Position numbers and translations under genes: made by a program
The notes under the pieces: generated by a model
The model's database searches: none
Told to the model about the DNA's origin: nothing
The model's input: the letters and a program-made list of their open reading frames with translations, nothing else
Shown here: positions 60,112 to 64,000 of the stretch, piece after piece
How the letters are laid out: each line of letters opens with the position of its first letter
How positions within the stretch are numbered: position 1 is the stretch's first letter
From: Niabella pedocola
Lineage (GTDB): Bacteria; Bacteroidota; Bacteroidia; Chitinophagales; Chitinophagaceae
DNA: 64,000 bases
Assembly (NCBI RefSeq): GCF_021044425.1
Contig: NZ_JAJNEC010000004.1
Span: 186,001-250,000, forward strand
Direction: 5' to 3'

Positions 60112-61347
60112 TTGTCATTTAACAATTTACAGCTTATTGCGCCCTTATTAACGGCGCTGAGCGACACATCCTATACAGCGCCCACTCCCGTACAGGAACA
60201 ATCTATTCCTATAATTTTAAAAGAAAGAGACGTGCTGGTCTGTGCGCAAACCGGCACCGGCAAAACGGCCTCCTTTGCACTACCCCTGTTGCAGCTACTG
60301 CACATACAGGAAACAACAAGGCAAAACAATTGCCGGGCTTTAATTTTAGTGCCTACAAGGGAACTGGCGCTGCAGGTTGCGGACAGTTTTACCATTTACG
60401 GGAAATACCTTTCATTAAAGCACCTGGCCATTTTTGGTGGGGTCCCTCAATACAGCCAGGTGAAAGCATTACAACAGCATGTAGACGTGCTTATCGCTAC
60501 TCCCGGCCGCTTACTGGATCTTCTTGAACAACGTTGCCTTTCTTTAAGCGATATTCAATACCTGGTATTGGATGAGGCAGACCGTATGCTGGACATGGGC
60601 TTTGTGAACGATGTGCGAAAGATCCTGTCCAGGGTACCCCGGCAAAGACAAACCATTCTTTTTTCCGCAACCATGCCGCCGGGCATCCAGCAGCTGGCAG
60701 ATACGTTGTTAAACCAACCCGTAAAAATCGCAATAACGCCGCCGGCAACAACCGTTGACCGCATACAGCAATCGCTCTATTACACAGAAAGGCGGAACAA
60801 ACCATCATTGTTATTACAGTTACTGAAAAACGAAGCTGTTCAGACAGCGCTGGTATTTTCAAGAACAAAGCATGGGGCAGATAAAATTGCCCAAAACCTT
60901 GCCGGTGCGGGTATAAAAGCGGCCGCCATTCATGGAAACAAATCGCAGGCTGCAAGACAAAAAGCCCTCGTGAATTTTAAAAAAGGAGCAATAAAAGTAT
61001 TGGTAGCCACCGATATTGCAGCCAGAGGTATTGATATAGACCAGATGGGTTATGTGATCAACTATGAGCTGCCCAACGAACCGGAAACCTATGTACACCG
61101 CATCGGGCGTACGGGAAGAGCCGGCGCAGAAGGCGTTGCTATTTCCTTTTGCGATTATGAAGAGAAGCTATATTTACGCAACATTCAAAAGCTGATCAGG
61201 AAAGCGATCCCGGCTGTAAAAGATCACATGTTTGATGTACCATCGATGCATGGGGATGCATTTAAACAACCAGGCGCATTCCAGGTACCGCACCAGGCGG
61301 GTCGTTCAGGTAAACGAAAGCGCCGGCTGTTTATGCAGCAAATGTAA
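60112..61347 (+). CDS. DEAD-box RNA helicase (RhlE-like)
   Basis: A 411-residue ATP-dependent RNA helicase. Motifs in order: Q motif YTAPTPVQEQSIP, Walker A AQTGTGKTA, PTRELALQ, TPGRLLDL, DEAD box VLDEADRMLDMGF, SAT in LFSATMP, VLVATDIAARGIDI and HRIGRTGRAG. The tail is short and basic (QAGRSGKRKRRLFMQQM), which suits RhlE-type helicases that assist ribosome assembly or cold growth. The start is TTG at 60112: an in-frame TAG lies at 60076 and no ATG intervenes before the conserved N terminus. A small gene follows after 69 bp. Confidence 0.94.
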   Translation: MSFNNLQLIAPLLTALSDTSYTAPTPVQEQSIPIILKERDVLVCAQTGTGKTASFALPLLQLLHIQETTRQNNCRALILVPTRELALQVADSFTIYGKYLSLKHLAIFGGVPQYSQVKALQQHVDVLIATPGRLLDLLEQRCLSLSDIQYLVLDEADRMLDMGFVNDVRKILSRVPRQRQTILFSATMPPGIQQLADTLLNQPVKIAITPPATTVDRIQQSLYYTERRNKPSLLLQLLKNEAVQTALVFSRTKHGADKIAQNLAGAGIKAAAIHGNKSQAARQKALVNFKKGAIKVLVATDIAARGIDIDQMGYVINYELPNEPETYVHRIGRTGRAGAEGVAISFCDYEEKLYLRNIQKLIRKAIPAVKDHMFDVPSMHGDAFKQPGAFQVPHQAGRSGKRKRRLFMQQM

Positions 61348-61416
61348 CAGGAAAGGATGCGGCCGGCATCCATTAGAATGCCAGCCGCATCAATACAGAA
61401 GTATAAAAACGGATCA

Positions 61417-61602
61417 ATGGACAATATAAAAGTTGGAGACACGGTTACCCTAGAATCTCCGTTCGACTCTAAGCGACAATATACCGTAGTAGCAATAAAT
61501 GGCTCTTATGTAACACTGCGATATACAGGGCAGCATAAAAACCTGGTTATTTATATTAAATGTATAAAGGAACACAATCGAGGAGATCGTATAACCATTT
61601 AA
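61417..61602 (+). CDS. Small SH3/KOW-like hypothetical protein
   Basis: A 61-residue protein beginning MDNIKVGDTVTLESPFDSKR. The pattern 'VGDTVTL...YTVVAINGSYVTLRYTGQ' resembles an SH3-like barrel as in KOW or YodC-type small proteins. It lies 69 bp behind the helicase in the same direction and may be co-transcribed. Function unknown. Confidence 0.6.
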   Translation: MDNIKVGDTVTLESPFDSKRQYTVVAINGSYVTLRYTGQHKNLVIYIKCIKEHNRGDRITI

Positions 61603-61645
61603 TACGGGCCGGTAGCGCATTTAGTAACCGATAAACAAAAGTAAC

Positions 61646-61945
61646 ATGGAGCAAGCCCCTGTTCTAATTATAAATCGTTTCCGGGAAACGGCATCTCGAT
61701 TGCTTGAAGAACTTTATCATAATTTTAAAGAGCAAACAGCAAGGTTAGATCGCCAAACAGATGAGAATGTGTTTCAACAGTTGCGCGGAAGATATGAACG
61801 CCAGCTACAGCAGCAATTATCCGGGGAGGCCAAAGAACTGATGTATGCCTATAAACGAAATGACATACTGCACCTACAGCACTTGCTTACAGAGTCCATT
61901 GCCTATTACCTGTCGGAGTTCAGAACCAAAGCCGGTAGTACCTGA
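61646..61945 (+). CDS. Small helical hypothetical protein
   Basis: A 99-residue, probably all-helical protein (RFRETASRLLEELYHNFKEQ, ENVFQQLRGRYERQLQQQLS, DILHLQHLLTESIAYYLSEF). High Gln and Arg content suggests a coiled coil. It is 43 bp after the preceding small gene and its stop is 3 bp from the end of the convergent gene. I recognise no family. Confidence 0.6.
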   Translation: MEQAPVLIINRFRETASRLLEELYHNFKEQTARLDRQTDENVFQQLRGRYERQLQQQLSGEAKELMYAYKRNDILHLQHLLTESIAYYLSEFRTKAGST

Positions 61946-61947
61946 TT

Positions 61948-62202
61948 TCAGTCATTAGCGGGTATCGCCAGCTTTATAAATCCATCTCCGAAAAAAACAC
62001 GGGCTAACTGCTGATCCCCCGTCTTATCATATTCAGCGATCCTGCGCTCATCTACAATTCTCCAAAAATTCTTCAGCTTTAACTCATTGTAGTCTTTCCC
62101 TTTTATAAACAACCCTTTTACCGAAGCGCGGCCTTTAAACCATATTTCAAATATGGGCCGGTGTTGCTTTTGTATGGCATTGCCAATTTGTTCGGATGTC
62201 AT
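61948..62202 (-). CDS. Small hypothetical protein
   Basis: An 84-residue cytoplasmic protein (MTSEQIGNAIQKQHRPIFEI, then SVKGLFIKGKDYNELKLKNF, ending GDGFIKLAIPAND). The layout 'short helix, then GRASVKGLFIKGKD, then a WRIVDERR helix' recalls small Bacteroidota proteins with an Sm-like strand pattern, but I cannot assign it. Convergent with the 99-residue gene at a 2-bp distance. Confidence 0.55.
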   Translation of the reverse strand: MTSEQIGNAIQKQHRPIFEIWFKGRASVKGLFIKGKDYNELKLKNFWRIVDERRIAEYDKTGDQQLARVFFGDGFIKLAIPAND

Positions 62203-62886
62203 ATATAACCTATTTTATAGAAGTTTCTGGCAGCCATTGCTTCAGCCAGTTAAAAGAGCTTTTTAATACCCTGTAACGATTCTGCATGGAACATATAAAG
62301 GCTATCGAACGGCAACCCGTTTCCATTCTTTTGTTGAACATCGCTATCCATGCCGATCCTCAATGATAGCCGTTATATATCCAGTTAAGCCAACCGCTGT
62401 GTCAAAAATGCATGGCATCAGATTAATTAGTTATCGAATCACGTAAAGGACTAAAGGAACCCCCTTCAACTCCTACATTCTGTTATCAGGCTCCCCTATA
62501 GAAACCTAACTGCTATTTATGATTGATTTTGGTTAAACCGCGTTAGCAAAAGAAGAAAGAGACAGCAATACCGGGAACAGGAAACCGAACCGGCCTATAC
62601 GCCTTTTGCATTTAGTGAAGATACACTATTTGTTGTCAAACACCGTAAAAATATAAAATTGTGAACAACAGTCTATGATACCGGAAAAATTGAAACCTTT
62701 AGGAGAAGGTCCCGCATTTGCCGCCTAAATGAAGTATTACAACAACGTGTTTACGGAAAGCATTATCGGGCGCTCAACCATGATTCATTATAACACAAAC
62801 GGGTAACGGACCCAATCATTATAAGAGGCTCTATCCATAGAGCAACCACGAAGATTTAAATAAGGATTTTTGACAAAGCTGATCTT
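62203..62886. other. Intergenic region, nothing recognised
   Basis: About 680 bp without a credible frame, repeat or RNA gene on either strand. Some short fragments could be decayed coding sequence. Confidence 0.4.
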
Positions 62887-64000
62887 TTACATAAATATCC
62901 GGCTGCCCGTTTCGCCCATTCTGCCAGGCTTTTTCCTCACTTTTTTAAAGATCACAATGAAGGCAATGATAAGGAATACAGCAACAACACCCCGCACAAC
63001 ATAATATTCATCCCGTTTCCCGTAAGGCGCATTGGTTAACACATTGGGTTGCATATACAGGTAGCCGTTTTTATTGTCGAAAACAAGGTTGAACCGTCGC
63101 AGCAGATCATTGCCCAGTATCATGTTCAGGCCGGCTGTTCCCATCTGTCTTGTCTTATATTCAAATCCGGAAAGTTGATAATTGCCGATACGCAGTTTGG
63201 GAACAATTGCATCATCTAAACCGATCATATCCGCCAGTTCCGTCATGATACGGAGAGGCATGGAAACGTCTTCACTATTGAGGATAGAGGTTCGGGCACC
63301 CGTATCGAACATGACCCAGCCCGTTTGTGTTTTATTCCGGATTGTAAGACTTACGACAATGTAGGGTATTGTACCGCCATCGAGGATAAGGTCATGACGT
63401 GAATAAGCAGCTACCTGGGGAGGCAGGGTATCATGAACCACTAAGAGCCTGTTATTGTAATTTATTTCCAGTATTTTGTCTTTAAACAGAGAGTTGCCGA
63501 TGATAAGGTCTTCATTCTCCTTCATATTCCCGGCAACAGCGATCGATACGCTATCCCACACCAGTTTCCCTATCTGCAGAACATTCTTACTCGCCGAAGA
63601 CACCAGGTTTACGCCATCTGAGTTAGCAAGGGTTACTTTTTGGTCAAAGTTCATTTTTACCTTCCCTACCGACGCCTTGTTAATGACGGTTCCTCCCGCG
63701 CCCATATCCAGCTGTATATTTCTGATCGTTGCACCATTCAATTTTGCCTGAACGTATATTTTACGATTGTCTCCCAGCGTAAAAGGGATGGTGTCAGGCC
63801 TGATGCCTGCCCTGCCTCGTATAAACGTATTGAGATTATTGTACCGGGCCGAGATGCGGGTGTAGCAACTGTCTTTTCCATTCAGCAAAATGATAAAATC
63901 ATAATCGTTTCCATATACAACATCAAATGAAATGGAATCCTGATCTGTAATAAACGTTACCGGATGCGCTTTTTGCGGGAGTTCTACAAAATAACAATCG
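62887..64000 (-). CDS. Retropepsin-like aspartyl protease with C-terminal membrane helix, 5'-truncated
   Basis: The frame is open to the right edge, so the gene starts outside the window; residues at the edge (DCYFVELPQKAHPVTFITDQ) belong to the protein. Two retropepsin-type lobes are visible. The first has LDMGAGGTVIN, where the usual DTGA is DMGA; the second has MFDTGARTSILN, with the standard D-T-G-A. Later blocks (GLNMILGNDLLRRFNLVFDN) give the hydrophobic-Gly strand of the fold. A single transmembrane helix (VVAVFLIIAFIVIFKKV) and a basic tail close the protein, so the catalytic part is probably extracytoplasmic. Activity requires dimer-like pairing of the two Asp; whether the first lobe remains active is open. 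Confidence 0.82.
   Translation of the reverse strand, partial: DCYFVELPQKAHPVTFITDQDSISFDVVYGNDYDFIILLNGKDSCYTRISARYNNLNTFIRGRAGIRPDTIPFTLGDNRKIYVQAKLNGATIRNIQLDMGAGGTVINKASVGKVKMNFDQKVTLANSDGVNLVSSASKNVLQIGKLVWDSVSIAVAGNMKENEDLIIGNSLFKDKILEINYNNRLLVVHDTLPPQVAAYSRHDLILDGGTIPYIVVSLTIRNKTQTGWVMFDTGARTSILNSEDVSMPLRIMTELADMIGLDDAIVPKLRIGNYQLSGFEYKTRQMGTAGLNMILGNDLLRRFNLVFDNKNGYLYMQPNVLTNAPYGKRDEYYVVRGVVAVFLIIAFIVIFKKVRKKPGRMGETGSRIFM

Overview
The window looks like a chromosomal segment of a Bacteroidota bacterium, most likely family Chitinophagaceae (a Niabella-like genus would fit, but that is inference from gene families, not a search). Supporting signs are TonB receptor/DUF4876/DUF6850 genes, DUF4249, DUF3472 and DUF6428 proteins, many 'SC'-type lipoproteins, no useful Shine-Dalgarno sequences, and repeated TAnnTTTG elements (the Bacteroidota -7 promoter motif) just upstream of genes. 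No rRNA, tRNA, CRISPR array, insertion sequence or prophage was recognised.

Layout. 0-4.6 kb: 3' part of prfC (RF3), an M28 aminopeptidase, an exported protein and two tandem Cys-rich membrane proteins. 4.6-5.6 kb: a cluster of palindromic repeats surrounding a small GIY-YIG nuclease gene. 5.7-10.1 kb: an outer-membrane barrel, an LLM flavin monooxygenase with an FAD monooxygenase, and a YihY/BrkB membrane protein. 10.2-13.6 kb: a PAS histidine kinase/receiver pair, then two broken genes (a kinase remnant and a frameshifted Fpg/Nei glycosylase). 13.6-17.1 kb: a tight operon of a glycosyltransferase, UDP-galactopyranose mutase and a clan-A glycosidase-like protein. 18.3-20.8 kb: a MocR regulator divergent from a GNAT gene, with a readable operator. 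20.9-27.3 kb: an AT-richer stretch with a frameshifted secreted-protein gene and a TonB receptor-DUF4876-DUF6850 locus. 27.3-32.7 kb: an extracytoplasmic redox group (di-haem peroxidase, rhodanese, TlpA thioredoxin, porin-like protein, Rieske lipoprotein, di-haem DUF1111 cytochrome) with a DtxR-like box at its right end.

32.8-41.3 kb: dinB, a DUF4249 lipoprotein, a second GNAT, an ATP-grasp-like protein, tandem repeats, a CCG-domain Fe-S protein, an SRPBCC protein, accD and smpB. 41.5-46.8 kb: a TPR histidine kinase/NarL regulator pair divergent from three exported proteins. 46.8-50.0 kb: an arsR / DUF6428-arsC arsenic locus with two near-identical operators, next to a Na+/H+ antiporter. 50.1-56 kb: a zinc-ribbon membrane protein, an AraC regulator, and a DUF3472 + M60 peptidase/ricin-lectin pair ending in a strong terminator. 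56.7-64 kb: a MaoC hydratase, a second PAS kinase/receiver pair paralogous to the first, an RRM protein and DEAD-box helicase, small unknown proteins, and a retropepsin-like membrane protein running off the right edge.

The observations most worth following are the GIY-YIG gene embedded in palindromic repeats, the paired Cys-rich membrane proteins, the peroxidase/TlpA/Rieske/DUF1111 redox region with its possible metal-regulator box, and the compact ArsR and MocR operators.
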